Below, piece after piece: positions 36,001-51,000 of a stretch of 60,000 nucleotides of DNA (position 1 is its first letter; every line of letters starts with the position of its first letter). The stretch is from Owenia fusiformis (lineage: Eukaryota; Annelida; Polychaeta; Sabellida; Oweniidae). The notes beneath the pieces were generated by a model. It did no database searches. It was not told where the DNA came from and saw only the letters and a program-made list of their open reading frames with translations. The stretch spans positions 18,337,754-18,397,753 of the forward strand of contig CAIIXF020000011.1 of assembly GCA_903813345.2 (NCBI GenBank), in the 5' to 3' direction. The translations under genes and the position numbers were made by a program.

Positions 36001-39000
36001 TCCTTTATATTTTTTTTACATTTAAAACATATTGCTATAACAGTTTTACATATTACACCTAAATTACTGTAAAATCGGCACTAAAATGGCCACCATTTTG
36101 AAATGAGCAGCTATTTTGAAAATCGGCTTTCGATCAGAACTTCTACCCCCATAGGGTATATGTGTACAAAATATGAACAAAATCGGGCCAACGGTATTTG
36201 AGTTATTGCCCGGACGGACGGATGGACAGACGGACGTACGTACGGACGGACGTACGTACGTACGGACGGACGTACGGACGGACGGACGGATGGAGGCGTT
36301 CCCTATATCCCTCCGAACTTCGTTCGATGGGATAAATATGGTACATTTTGAAAGTATGACACTCCGGTGCCATTTTCAATAGCTTTTCCTCCTAGCGTTA
36401 TGGGACTTCTTCAAACAGAAGCGAAAGTTACCTGCAATTAAATCCCACTTGGGTAGCAACACAATAGAATTTGCTGTGGTTTATTTTTAAGAATGTATGG
36501 TTTTATCAAAAGGAAAGTGCATTATTTTTCTATTGTTTTTAAAGAATGTACACTTGGCAAGCTATCAAAAAAAAGTGAGACATAAATGACCATTGACAGT
36601 TTTTGATAGTTTTCATTCCCTAAAAACAATATACAAAATTACATGTACCCTTCTCTTGTTACTGTGCATTCTTTAGAATAAAACAATTTATCAATTTTTG
36701 TTGCTATCTACATCATTGATCTTATCTTACTTACAAATATTCTGCTATATTCAAATGCAATGTTCTGGACTGGACAGTCACCTGTAGTGCACTGAAGCTA
36801 GACTAATTATAGCCCACTCAGTCACTTACATCAACTCACACTCATGAGGTCAATGCAACCAACTCTTTTTGTTGTTACAATTAATTGGCTATATAACTAC
36901 ATGAACAGTCAACTCAAAAGAACTCACTCACTTACATGTATCAAACTATCATTGACCATTTACCTGCAATATACCATTTACCTGTAATAAGAATGTGTGT
37001 GATTTAAGTAAGATAAAGCATTCGAATTCGATTTGATAAGAAATAATAACCTCAGGCCTTCGGTGTATTATTTCTTATAAAATCTCATTCTTATGCTTTA
37101 TCCAGTACTTAAAACCCGCTGAAGGTAGTACACAATAGACCAAACAGTTGATTATTTTTCACGAATCTACAGCTACAGGGGGTCTGCGAGGATTGCAATC
37201 AGGAAACAAAAGCAAATCTTTTGTTTAGTGAGTGCAATCACAGTGGACCCCCTGCAACTGTGGATTCTTAAAAAAAGAATCCACACTTTACGCCAACAAC
37301 TGTATGCTGAAAGGGGCAAATATGTTTTCTCTAACTTAAAACCCATACACTGTCACCTATGCAAGCTAAACGGTAATCTTTAGTAACCTACACGCTTTAG
37401 TTATAGCCAATTTTCAGTTGATTTTATTTTCAGTTGACCTTGCATAGCTAAAACAAAGAATAAATATTTAGCAAAAAAATCCATCTGGCAATATTACTCT
37501 CAGAATGTGCACTCTTGATTCTTCGAGCAACAGTCAAAGAAAACAGTTATATTCATACCTTTTTTTGCCTTTCTTGTCGATATCCATATCAGATACAGGT
37601 TTTCCAAATCTAGTGTTAGAATTGGAGGAATATCCAGGCTCTGATATGTCGGATGTTTCGACACTGTACCGTAAATCCAATGTGCCAATTTCACTACTAT
37701 CTATTTCATATTTATTTACTCCTCCTAGACTATATCCTATTTAGTCTGAATTATATTCAGACTGACTTCTAGTCAGTCTGTTGGATACATACTATTACTC
37801 CTCCTATATACTCGGGGTGGAAGGTGTGAGAATTGTGCAAAAAATGACTTTGTGAGCTGGATGGAGTTTCTCTGTATTTTTCATTCTATTAGGGTTTCCT
37901 GCATAAGGGATTTCGCCTGCGAAGCATATAACTCTTGCGAACATATCTAAATATTGGTCCGAGGAAGACATACCTTGAATTTTTTAGAAAAAAATTGGCT
38001 AAAAATGGAAACTACAAAAAGTCAAAATGTTCAACTCAAACAAAACTCTAGCTATTTAATATTAACACTATGTATTATTTAATGTTTTTCAGATGTTTAA
38101 GGACCTTCATTAGTGTACTAGTGTCTAGAAATAAGATAATTAAGGACAAAATTTGGCATTTTTGATCATTTTCGCTTTCAGCAGTAACATATAGTTCCTT
38201 ATATCTTGAGTTTAATGTTGACTGGTTGTTGCAATTTTGATTAAATCTGTACTTGTACATGTCTTCTTCCATTTAAGATACAAAAAATGTATATTGGACC
38301 ACCAATGGTCATATTAGAGCTTTCAGATCTCCCCTACCCCATTTATTATGAAAAATTACTGAAACATATGAAAATATAAAATAACTTGAATTTATAATCT
38401 TTAACAATGTTGTAGCTATTCTATATCAATATTATGTATTATTTAATGTTTTTCAGATATTTCAGAACCTTTATTGGTATACTAGTGCCTAGAAATGAGA
38501 CATTTAAGGACAAAACTTGGCATTTTTTAAAATCATTTTAGCTTTCAGCAGTAACATATAGTTCCTCATATATTGAGTTTTATGCTTACTGGTTGTTGCA
38601 ATTGTAATAAAATCTGTTTTTGTAGATGTCTTCTTCCATTTAAGGTATAGAAAATGTATAGTGGACCACCAATGGTTATATTAGAGCTTTCAGATCTCCC
38701 TTACCCCATTTATCATGAAAAATATAAGAAAAATATGAAAATATAAAATAACTTGAAACTATAAACTTTAATAAAGTTGTAGCTATTCTATATCAATATT
38801 ATGTGTTATTTAATGTTTTTAAGATATTTCAGAACCTTTATTGGTAAACTAGTGCCTAGAAATGAGACATTTAAGGACAAAACATGGCTTTCTTGACCAT
38901 TTTCGCTTTCAGCAATACCATATAGGTCCTTATATCTTGAGTTTAATGCTGACTGGTTGGTGCATTCTTAGTCAAATTTGTTCTTGTACATGTCTTCTTC

Positions 39001-42000
39001 CATTTAGGATATAGAAAATATATATTGGACAACCAATGTTGATATTATAGCTTTCATGTCTCCCCTGCCCCATTTATGTAAATGAAAAAGTAATTTCAAA
39101 TCATCAACTTTAACAAAATTGTAGCTATTCTCTATCGATACTATGTATTATTTAATGTAACCTTCATTTGATTACATGTGTCTAAAATTTGGCATTTTTA
39201 GCATTCTGCATTTAGCAGTAGCATATAATTTTCCACAATTATAATTCTTTGATGATAGATTCATATATGTTTTTTATTGAATCTGTCTTCTCTGATTTAA
39301 CTTAAAGAAAATGTATGTAAGACAACGAATGTTTTTATTAGAGGTCTAAGATCTGCCCTCCACCATTAAATGAGAAAACCAACACAAATGTTATTATTGC
39401 ATGATAATATTCTTTAACTTTTCAAAAGTTTAGCATATTTATTAGCACACTAAAATCAAAAAATGACACATAAATGGGCAAAATGACCAATGTTTCACTT
39501 TCAGCAATAGTTGTTTATATTTTTAGTTAAATGGTGATTAGTTGACATATTTTAGATCATATATATTCAACAATATGTCTTGTTATCTTCAATAAGTTCC
39601 CCAAGAAAGTTTTCAACATCTTCATCCGTGTCGATATCTGTAATTCCTTGAAGGTATCCTGAGTCAAGTTATCCATCCTTTCGTATTCCATGCTTCTTCT
39701 CGAATGTTAAACTAACTATACTGAACATAGCGTTGACACCACGTACATACATGCAATACATACAAATCCAATACTAATCACCATTGCCCATTCAAATGAT
39801 CACGGGTCAGTGCACTCACTACGATTACTATAGTTCATTGAAAATTAGCTATTACTAGGGCGTGTAGGTTACTTAAGATTACCGTTTAGCTTGCATAGGT
39901 GACCGTGTATGGGTTTTAAGTCAGAGAAAACATTCGTGAGAGTTAATTCTTTGAAATTAACGGTTCGGCTAACGCCTCACCGTTATTTTCAAAGAATCAA
40001 CTCTCACTCATGCTTTCTCTATAACATAATAATATATCGATTGCATGGAGTAAGTAATTATCTATGGTATAACAAAACATATGAGTTAAAAAATAAATTG
40101 TGAAGTATTCTTAGTGTTTCTAAGAAAAATAACATGCTCCATCACAGAGGACAAATCCTTCAATACCAGTCTGTGACACAATCATGTCAAGTTTTTCAGA
40201 GAAAAGATGTATATCATTCATTAAGATAATGAAAAGCAAGGGTCCTAAAATGAAGCCTTGAGGAACTCTTATTTTTTCAACAAAATTCAAAATGGCCTTA
40301 AATATTTCCTTTTAGTCAACGAATATTTGAAATATTTGTATCATCAGATATTTTGGAGTTATATGTAGGACAAATAAAAGTATGACATCAGTGAATGATG
40401 GCTTCATATTGAATCAACCGGAAGTAGTATATCTGTATCTAAAGGAATACATTTTGAATGCTTTATTCATTTATGCAGTTCATCTGTTTGTTAACTATTT
40501 TACAGATTTTGCTCGCTCCAGTGTTCTTCTTGAGTGTTACTCAATTTAAGATCGCATATGGGGAAACTGTTGACATCACAAAGAACTGTTTCAAGGCTCC
40601 AGAGTATGAAATTGAGTACTCCAAATATGCATTTACTATTTCGGACAAATGTAACCATGTGTTGATATGTATTGGCGACATGGACAAAATGTACAGTGAT
40701 GTTACAGTGAGTGCAGATATCACCAACGAGCAAACATCCCTCTGTGTTTTCCTTACACGGTTCAGGTTTGATGAACAACAGAATGTGAACATCAATATTT
40801 TCGCAAATATCACAGAAAGCACTGTTGTATATGATGACTGTATAATTGGCACATTTGCTCCATCGATAAAATACGCCCCAGGTTTTTATGCTAAACGTCA
40901 TAATGTTGTTGTTAATGACACAATCATTAAATCTCTCTCATCTGATGGATTTAAAGGTATTGACGATAAACATCTTGAGAAGGTGAAGATTGTAGCAAGA
41001 AATGATGTCCCATTTGATGATATTCGTTTTAACTCCAATGGTGCTCCATTAGAGTGGTTTTCTATAGAAACTAGTGCTAGTGAGTTTGCAAGTAACATGC
41101 TGCTTCCTTTAACAAAACGGCTTGGACTCGGGTTTAATAGTATGACATCAGTGCCAGATGGCTTCATATCTAATCAACCAGAAGTAGTATATTTGTATCT
41201 AGATAATAATAATTTAACAACTCTGACTAGCAATTTATTTAAAGACCCAAGCAAAGCCACAGAACTTGATCAAATCTATTTGAATAAAAACCAGATATCT
41301 AACATTGATAATAATGCCTTTGAAGGTCTGGGTGATGTTCTGATACTAGACATATCCATGAATAAGCTTGCCATTTTAAAAGATGACGGTTTCCAAGGTC
41401 TCCAAAGACTTAGAGTATTACGACTACACTTTAACAAGATTTCTGATCTTGAACCCAGTGCATTCTCTGGCCTACAGGGTTTGAGATCCCTTTTGTTGTA
41501 CTTTAATGAATTATCGATTATCAAGAATGAAACTTTCAAGAGTCTTGGAGGTTTAACCCTTCTGGATCTCAGCTACAATAAACTAACAGTGCTTGAAGTA
41601 AGAGCATTTTCTGGATTGCATAAGCTGGAGGAACTAGATCTGAGGAACAACTTCCTGACAAAACTTCAAAACAATGTTTTCGATGACCTCATAAGTGTCA
41701 AAACAGTCCATCTCTATAACAACATGATAAAATCAATTGAGGTTAATGCATTCTCCGGTCTGCGAAATGTTTATTTTCTAAGCTTGCGAAATAACATGAT
41801 TGAGAAATTGGAAAATGGCACATTTACGCAACTTGAAAACCTAGGGACTCTCTTCTTATCTTATAACAAACTTACTGAGATATGTTCTGGTATTCTAAAT
41901 GGTCCACTGATGCTTAGTGAGCTTCATTTAAACAACAATAACTTAAAGGTACTGAAAAACAAAATGTTTGAAAATGTGAAGACTCTAGAGTACCTTGATT

Positions 42001-45000
42001 TAAATTACAACAAAATATCTCATATTGAATCCAAAGTATTCTTTGGTTTAGAGAATATGGTACATTTGAACTTCAACAGTAAACTTAAAGAAAATACCCC
42101 TGATACATTAGAACAACTCATTAAAGCTCTTGTGCACCAGCCTTATATAATGTTTATGTCATTAAGTGACAATAAGATAAAGGACCTGCCTGATCAGACC
42201 TTTAAATCTCTAACTATGTTAGATACATTAAATCTGACACATAATGACCTCGAGAAAATATCTTCAAGTGCGTTTGGCGCCCCTGAACAGCTTAGAGAGC
42301 TCATGTTATCAAGAAACAAATTTAAATCTGTCAAGAGAAACACTTTTAATGACTTTACAGGTCTATCACATCTTTACCTTGACTTTAACAAAATTAAATT
42401 TTGCCAGAAGAATGCATTTAAGGGAGCAAACAGTTTAGAGACGTTGTACCTTGATAATAATGTGATTAAAGAAATAAACAACCCTGATATTTGGACAGAC
42501 CTTGAATCTCTTAAAACACTTCACCTCAACAATAACCAAATCAAGGTGTTGCAAGATAAAGCATTTGTTAGACTAAAATCCATTGAACAGCTTAGGTTAG
42601 ACTTTAACCTTATTTCTGACATCAGTCCCTTGGCATTTAAAGGGTTAAACACACTTGCGAATTTAAATTTATCCAATAACAAGATCGAGTCCATCGAAAG
42701 TGATGTTTTTGAACACATCACTGGTTTAAAACATCTTGATCTGTCATATAACTTGATCAAGAGCGTAGGTGCCAAAACATTCACTCCACTGCGGTCGATC
42801 CAAGAATTGCTCCTCTCAAATAACAAAATTGAATCTTTCAACTCCAACGCCCTTGTTCATATGAGTGCTTTGAATAAAGTTCATTTAGAGAATAACAACC
42901 TGAAAAGTGTTCCAAAGTTGAATTTAACAGACGAGAGACAGATCAAATTGTACCTAACAGGGAATGGTATCACCTACCTCCCTTTAAATACCAACCAGAA
43001 GTTTGTGTATGTTGAATATGAAAAGAAAGTGGCAAATTGTTCGTGTGAGCAACTCAATAAGGTGTTCAACACATATGAATCCCATTTCTTCCCAGTGCAA
43101 TGTCTCAATACTGGTATGACTCTTCAATGGTATGACTACCCTTGGGAAGACCAACTATGTCAAAATGTTGACAATACGGTGCTGAGGCCTAACAATTAGT
43201 CAAAGATGTGAGTTTGAGCAGCCCCAGACTTTCAAATGCTATTGTATGCATCTAAAAAATGCATTTTTATTGTATTTACACTAGATTTCGTATTCAATAG
43301 TGCTCCAAGTAGTGATCTGAATTCTAGCCTCGAGAACATCCATTTCAACTTGGATATTTTGGGGCAAATACCTACAAGTGATACTGAAAACTTTATATAA
43401 GTCATATTGTCACATATAGATAAAAACGCCAATCTATTTTTTGCAGTAGCTTGCAAACTAACTATTTACTATTCATTTCATAAATTGCTATATGATAGTG
43501 ACTTTGTTCTGAATATAAGAAGAAATGCATACACAGTCGACCATGTTGCCTTTTATAGAAATTTCTATTCAGACCGTGACCTTGTTCTGAATACTAGTTT
43601 GCAGACCTAATATGTCTTAGCCCATATTAGTAAGAACATGTTTATACAGATTACCATGTTGCCCTGTATAGAAATTTCTAGAGAGAAACACATATTGTTC
43701 TAAACAAGAAATTATGCATCTTATAAAGGGTGACCAAAAACAGTAGAACCAATTTCTTTATTGAAAGACTTGTTGGTTCTGTTTTAGGTCACCCTGTATG
43801 TGTTACAAGCCAATATTGGAATTTCTTTATAAAAGCCAAAAATTGAATTTCATAATATAATTCTATATAGAAATGGCTGTTATTCTCGTATAATACTTTA
43901 TAAAAAGCATTTAGGTAAATGAACCTTAATTCAAAATCATATAAGAACAGAATGTGTTTTGTTGGCAGATCTATATCTGATCAAAATCTAGATATTTTTG
44001 TAAATATTAAGCTTTTATTAATAAATAAATTTATGTGGATTTACAGATGACTTCTCTATTTATCGCTGGTTGGCATAGAAAAAGTCCAGATTGGGGGAGT
44101 ATGCTATTTTTCATAAAAAAAAACTAAGAAAACTTCACAAAACTATTTTTGGACTCAAATGTTTTGTTATACTCTAGAAAATTAACTACTCTAAGCAATA
44201 TGAGTATATCATTTGCAGATAACCTTCACTTCACAGTCTCATTTTCTTCTAAATATCAAATGTCAAAATAGTTTTTAATAAAAAGTCTGAACTGAGGCTT
44301 GAATTGAACTTTGTTCAACTTCACCAATATTCTTAAAATCAAATAAAAGAAGGCATACTTGTTTGCCTCTTCTCACTTTCATTGAAAAGATAAAATGTGC
44401 AAATGAAAGCTATACACATTCACTGGGTCCGACTTCTATCACTTGACTTCTCAGATGCATTTGACACAATTGATCATAACATATTTAAATAAATAAATAA
44501 ATAAATAAATAAATGGTCACATTATGGAATATGTAGAATAACTCTTTTATGGTTCCAAAGCTGCCTTACTCAATGTAGTCAAATTGTTATTTCTTATGGC
44601 TGTAGAACAGAACAAACCACACTAAGTCATGGAGTCCCCCAAGGATCAGTGCTTGATCCGATCTCATTTCTTCCCTACATAAATTACATTTATAAATGTT
44701 CTGATAAATGTTTTTAGTTCATCCTATTTGCTGATGATACCAATCTATTGGCCTCCTACAAGGATCTTCCTACTCTACTAGATAGTGCAAATAAAAACTC
44801 AAAACTCAATGACATGATCAATGCCAATAAACTTTCTTTAAACACTGACAAAACTAAATGGATTCTCTTTAGACCAGGTAGAACCTCAACCAATCACTTT
44901 CTTGAAATAAACAACACAGAACTTAAGCAAGACAGCACCATATAAATAATAGATAAATAATTATTGATGCCTTAATGAACATATCAAAAACTTCAAAAAA

Positions 45001-48000
45001 AGAGTTGTCAAGAGTTCAGTGCTTTACTCATTAAATACTACTCATTTGTTCACTCTCACATCAATTATTGTAATATTATTTTGGGTAACAACTACAAATC
45101 CAACCTAAATAAGATACACATAATTCATTACCTTGATCATGCAGCTCTTTTATTCAAAGAACTCTATTGATATAATTACTGAATATATATGATTTAAACA
45201 AATCGAATACAGCAATATTCATGTAAAATAGGGCAATAGGGGGAAGACATATTGAGAATACACAAATATATACATATATAAATGTTTAAGTAATATGATA
45301 TATACACAGCAATGTGCTGTATGAGGGCTTTGAAAAGGTGTGAAAAACTCTTTAACTCTTGAATTCCAGGTTCTAAAATCGGTTAAAATCAGAGAATTTT
45401 TCATTTTTGCCAGCTTTTTGACATAAATAAACAACAGATGATCCTCATTTTAGTAAAATTAAACGACGGAGATCATTCCTAGACATTTGAAATCAATTTT
45501 TGTGTAAATTGGATGAAAATTGTTTAAATGAGAGCAATTTTGTGACAGATTATCTCGTTATTCTGGGTTTCAAGGTCATTTCTGAGTGTGACGAGAAATC
45601 TTGTCACACTTGGTAAGTCAAGAGGTTAATAGTTATATACAACCTTTAATGAGTATTTCAGTTATCACTTGGATGGAGGTGTTCCTATATTCCTCTGAAC
45701 TTTCTATGGTTAAGGAACGCTTTACCTTTCAATTAGTGAACATAATTAGCCAATAGCCTGCTCATCAAAATGTAACATATCATTATATTTTGAATGCACT
45801 GATTCTAGTCTATTATCAAAGATGACATTTTTTATGAAAAATAGCAGCCATTTCAAATTGAGCAGCCATATCAGCCATTTTGAATAGACTTATATGCGAT
45901 AGTTCAGAATGACAACAATATTCTTACCTCCCGTATAGAAAAGCTCCAATTCTGAGTACAGATTTATTACATCTGGGTTTTCCCCATTGAAATATACAGG
46001 GTCCAATTTTGAACACATCATTTCAGCTTTATTTTAAATTCTTCTTCACGTAATACTATATATTTACACTAATGGATAAAAATATATGTCCTTATGACAT
46101 ACTGCAAAGCGTTTTCACAGATATCTTTTGAAACTGCACGATAATCATGAAGTTTTATCGTGACGTGACGTCACCGACTTTGTTCCCTGAAGCCAAAACG
46201 TGATGACATAAATTGGTATTTTATGTTTATGTATGCTTGACTTGATTCAAATGTGAGGGTCGTCACTTGATATTAGTATGAACTTTATTGTCTTGACAAT
46301 ACCCCAAAACATGGTTTTATGGTTGGGAGAATTTAGATTCAATCAATGGACCATGAAAATTTGTCCTACTTGAAGCGATGCATTGCAGGAGATATTTATG
46401 TTAATGAACATGTTTTTGTCTATTACGAATAGGACTATTGAGCATTCATTTCAAAATTCTATGTTCTATGTCCCAAAAGCATGAGCATATAAAAGGATTG
46501 GTATTGATATGGCGAACTGAATTGAACACATGTTTCTCTTAAATGAGTCATCAAAAACATTCTGAACATTTTACACATCGTCAATTTAATGATAGTCTTT
46601 TGAATGGTAACAATTTAATTTGAAAAAATATACATACTTTTAAAAGGTTTATTTTAATTCTTATCTATTTTTGGGGTTTCTGTTTTAATTGTTTGAATAC
46701 TTTTTGTTAAATGAACCAAACGTTCCTTTGTATAACTATAATATTGAGAGATCTAAGAAAATGTTGTATATGCTATTTTGTTCCATCAAGGTTCGGAAAG
46801 ATATTTTATTTCATTCTCAAGAATTGGTAGAAAGGAACAAAAAAAATTGCACTAAAAAGCCAAAATCTTAACAAAAAGGGTTATATAAAATATATATAAA
46901 TAATTTTTGCATTAAATTTTTGTCGATTAGTGACCATTATATAAAGGACCATGCTTTTTTACAGAATTTTTTCAATAATCCGTTTAAGAGAAAAACAATG
47001 TTGAATTCAGTTCGCCATATCGATACCATTCCTTTGAACCTAATCCGTCAACTGGTATTGAGTTATCAAACGTTACCTTTATCATGAAAAATGGTGGCGC
47101 CATTTTGAAATGACCGGCTATATTAAAATGCCTACATGACTAGAGGTACTTTCAAAATCCACAATTTGGTCCATTATGGTATTTAAAGGCAGAATCAGAT
47201 CAAAGGAAGAATTCATCAGAATTTCCATAATGATCTTTAAGAAAATTGTTTTAGCAGGGGTGCTTCACCCATAAGGCATAAGTCAATAAAATTTGAACCA
47301 AATCCATCAACTGGTAATTGAGTTATCACCTGGTTATACAAATAATAATAAATATAACTTCAATAGATTCAGAACTGTCCAGAAAACTTCATAAAGCGTG
47401 GAAATTCCTGTTACAAGTTTGAATATACCAGAATGGTGACATGGTGGGAGGCCAATATTGCCTGTGTTAACCTAAATGCCCATTTGGCAGCGATAGAATC
47501 TGAAGCTGAGCAGAACTATTTAAATCTCAGGATCAACTCATTTGGCTACAAAAAAAGGGGAGGAATGACCCGTCACCTTTGGATTGGTAAGTGCCAAAGG
47601 AGCACATAGGTTATCGCAAACAATTTCAAACGATTCTAACTTGAATTATGAATATTTTCTGATCATGAACATGGGTGTATCTTTTAGATCCATTCATTAT
47701 CTTAAAGAAAAGTATATTTATTGATAATTTAGTTAAACAGACTTAAGTGGCATTGAAGGGGCAATGGACCAATCGACATACTTTTTCAAAAATGTTGACC
47801 TAATTTTCACCAAAAATGCAACCTTTTATTAAATTGTTGAATGGATAATTAGAATGTGCTTTGAGAAATGTTCAATTTCCTAAAAGGAAAAGTTGATTGC
47901 TCCAGGGACTTTAAAGATACTGAATTTGGATGACCAAAATGAACTGAAACCAATGGATAGCATGAGATTTTTCAATAGAGAAATAACATGGAGAACACTT

Positions 48001-51000
48001 ATTTTTAAGCAATGAAGTTTTTCTTTGAAGAACTATTTGATACATCAAAATAGAGAATAGTAATGCATTAAACATTGTAAAAAATGATTGCATTTTTGGT
48101 GAAAATGGGGTCAACATCTTTGAAAAAGTGTGTTGATGGGTTAATCGCTAGTTTTATCTCCGAGTTTGTTTGACTTTATTATTACTGCATATAATTTTCT
48201 TTAAGATAATGAATTGATCTAAAAGATAAACCTGTCTTCATTGTCAGAAAATAGTCATAATCCAAGATATAACCTTCTGAAATTGTTTGCAATAACCTAT
48301 GTGCTCCTTTACTTTTTTGACTCTCTTTATCGTTTGAATTAATTACCTAATTTTCTAGCATTTCTACATATTTTTTAATATTACATAAAGGACCTGTGAC
48401 CCTTTAATCACACAGTGAATTGTAATCACATTATGTTTGGAAAGGATTAACTTTGTACAGAAAAATCTCTTTTTGTCCAAATTACATGAGTTAGTTGTTG
48501 TTCAGTTGCTACGATTTAGGTAGGTACTATATTATTAGTTACTCAGTTACCTAGTTACTTCAAAACTATATACAAATAGAAAACAGCAACTACACAGTGT
48601 AGCAAATCCCACCTAACAAAACATGTTTTGAAAATCTCTTCTTGAACAGAGCTCCTTAGTCCCTAGGTATTAGCATATGCAATTTGAACCAAATCTGTCC
48701 ACTGGTATTTGAGTTATTGAAGATTATGTTTTTTACAAAAAATGGTGGCTATTTCTACTGCGATCTTAAGGAGAGCTTTTTTATCTCTAGGCATCAGAGT
48801 GTAACATTTTAACCCAATCAGTCTACTGGTATTTGATCATCAAAGATTATGGTTTCCTACAAAAAATGCTGGTCATTTTGAAATGAAGTGGCCTTCTTGC
48901 AATTGTCTCCTTGAGCAGAGCTCCTATCTCTCAAGGTATCAGCATATAAAATTTGAACAAAATCCATCTACTATTCTAGTATTAGAGTTATCAAAGATTA
49001 CATTCTTTTACGAAAAATGGCAGCCATTTTGAAATTCAGCTGCCATCTTGAAAACTCCTTAACGAGTAGAGTTCCTGTGTCCCTAGGCATCAGCATAAAA
49101 TAAGAGCAACGTCTGTCTACTTGTATTTGAGTTATCAAAGATTACATTTTTTATGAAAAATGGTGGCCATTTTAAAATCAGCAGCCATCTTGAAAAGGAC
49201 GATTCTCAGTTTGGAGAACGAAGTTCATCAATCTAAATGAGCATTATCCCTGCTTCAGACAAATTTGATATTTTTACATAATATAGATTTGAATGTCTTC
49301 TTTTGAATAGTCATAATTTAATTTGGGTAATATTTCTAGATTTTTCGCAAAAAAATATTAGCGCAGTACACTGATGAACTTCTTTCCCCAAATCGAGACT
49401 TGTATTTTATTGAATCGGTCTAATTGAGCGTTATCCCTGCTTCAGACCAATTTGTTATTTTTACATCTTGTAGATTTTAATGTCCTCTTTTGAATATTCA
49501 TAGTTTAATTTGGGTAATATTTCTATATTTTTCATGAAAAAAATTATTAGCCCAGGAGACTGTTCTCCAAAACGAGAATCGTCCTTTCTTCTTGGGCAAA
49601 GCTCCTTTGTCCCTAGGCATCAGCCTTTAAAATTTTAACGAAATTCGTCCACTGGTATTTGAAGTATCAAAGATTACGTTCTTTTACGAAAAATGGTGAC
49701 CATTTTACAATTCAGCTGCCATTTTAAAAATTCTTTATCGAGCAGAGCTCTTGTGTCCCTGGGCATCAGCATATAAAATTTGGATGAAATTTGTCAACTG
49801 GTATTTGAGTTATTAAAGATTACAGTTACAAAACAGATTACAAAACAGTTAAAAAACATTAATTCAAATGAAACTAGCCACAAGCAACACATAAGTAATA
49901 TTTGAAGTAACTCACAATTTTAAGTAATTTTTATATTTCATAAAATATCAGTGCCCCGGCTGCACCATTTCTTATCTTTAAGTTTTATATATTTATTAAA
50001 TATAAGTGACTATGAAATAAATCATACTGTAGACGAAATTTAACTGTGAATAAATATTTAAAAATATATATCTGAAGAAAACCCAATGTAAATATTGTGT
50101 TTTATTATTTAGGAGGAAATAACCTAGCAGGAGGAGGATGGAAATGGGCAGCTGCTGGATTAGGATTTACCTCTAAACCGATGGAATATACATACTGGAG
50201 AAGTGGTCAACCTGATTACTCTGACAACACTAAAAATTGTGTGTATATTGATGGCAGACCAGACACTTATACAAATACATGGAATAACATTAACTGTGCA
50301 TGTGACCTATTTTAGTTTGTGAAATTAACTTGTCGAAATACAAATGGAAAATAAATTATGATTTGGGTATCCAAAATAAAATTTTTGTTTTGACTTCTAT
50401 GACATCTGAAATTGTAATTTGGGGATTAATTTTAATTAATAATAGATATATTTGGACATGTCATCTTATAAGTAATATGGCAACCAATTCATTTAATAAA
50501 TACATGTGGTAGCTGAAACTAATTCATTTAATAAATACATGTGGTAGCTGCAACTAATTCATTTAATAACTACATGTGGTAGCTGAAACTAATTCATTTA
50601 ATAATTACAAGTGGTAGCTCCAACTAATTCATTAATAACTACATGTGGTAGCTGCTCAAACCATGACCTTTCTCTAGAAAGCAATCATGGGTTGTTCCGA
50701 GGTACCTAGTGATATTTTGAGCAAAAATGAGAGAATATACAGTGATGAAAATATGGGGCAAATATTGTGTTTAAATACATGATGTGTCATTTTGAAGACT
50801 GATCCTTTCAGTTGCTTGCAACTGGCTCAAAACTTCGCCCGCCAAACAATTTTTCTAAGTTTAGAATATCACTTGACTAGTAAATTGGAACTTTAAATAA
50901 GATATGTTAAATTGACTTGTTGAATGTGAAATACCTCAAAGGTACATTGCAGGAATACATGGATGACTGAAGTTCGAATCCCTTTGTAACCCTTTCTGTA

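Noticed and set aside
37505-37694. Minus-strand open region (EIGTLDLRYSVETSDISEPG and onward) with a GTATGA donor
   Set aside because: Composition looks coding and its phases would fit between MIS18A exons, but the acceptor is weak, no domain is recognisable, and the MIS18A model is complete without it.
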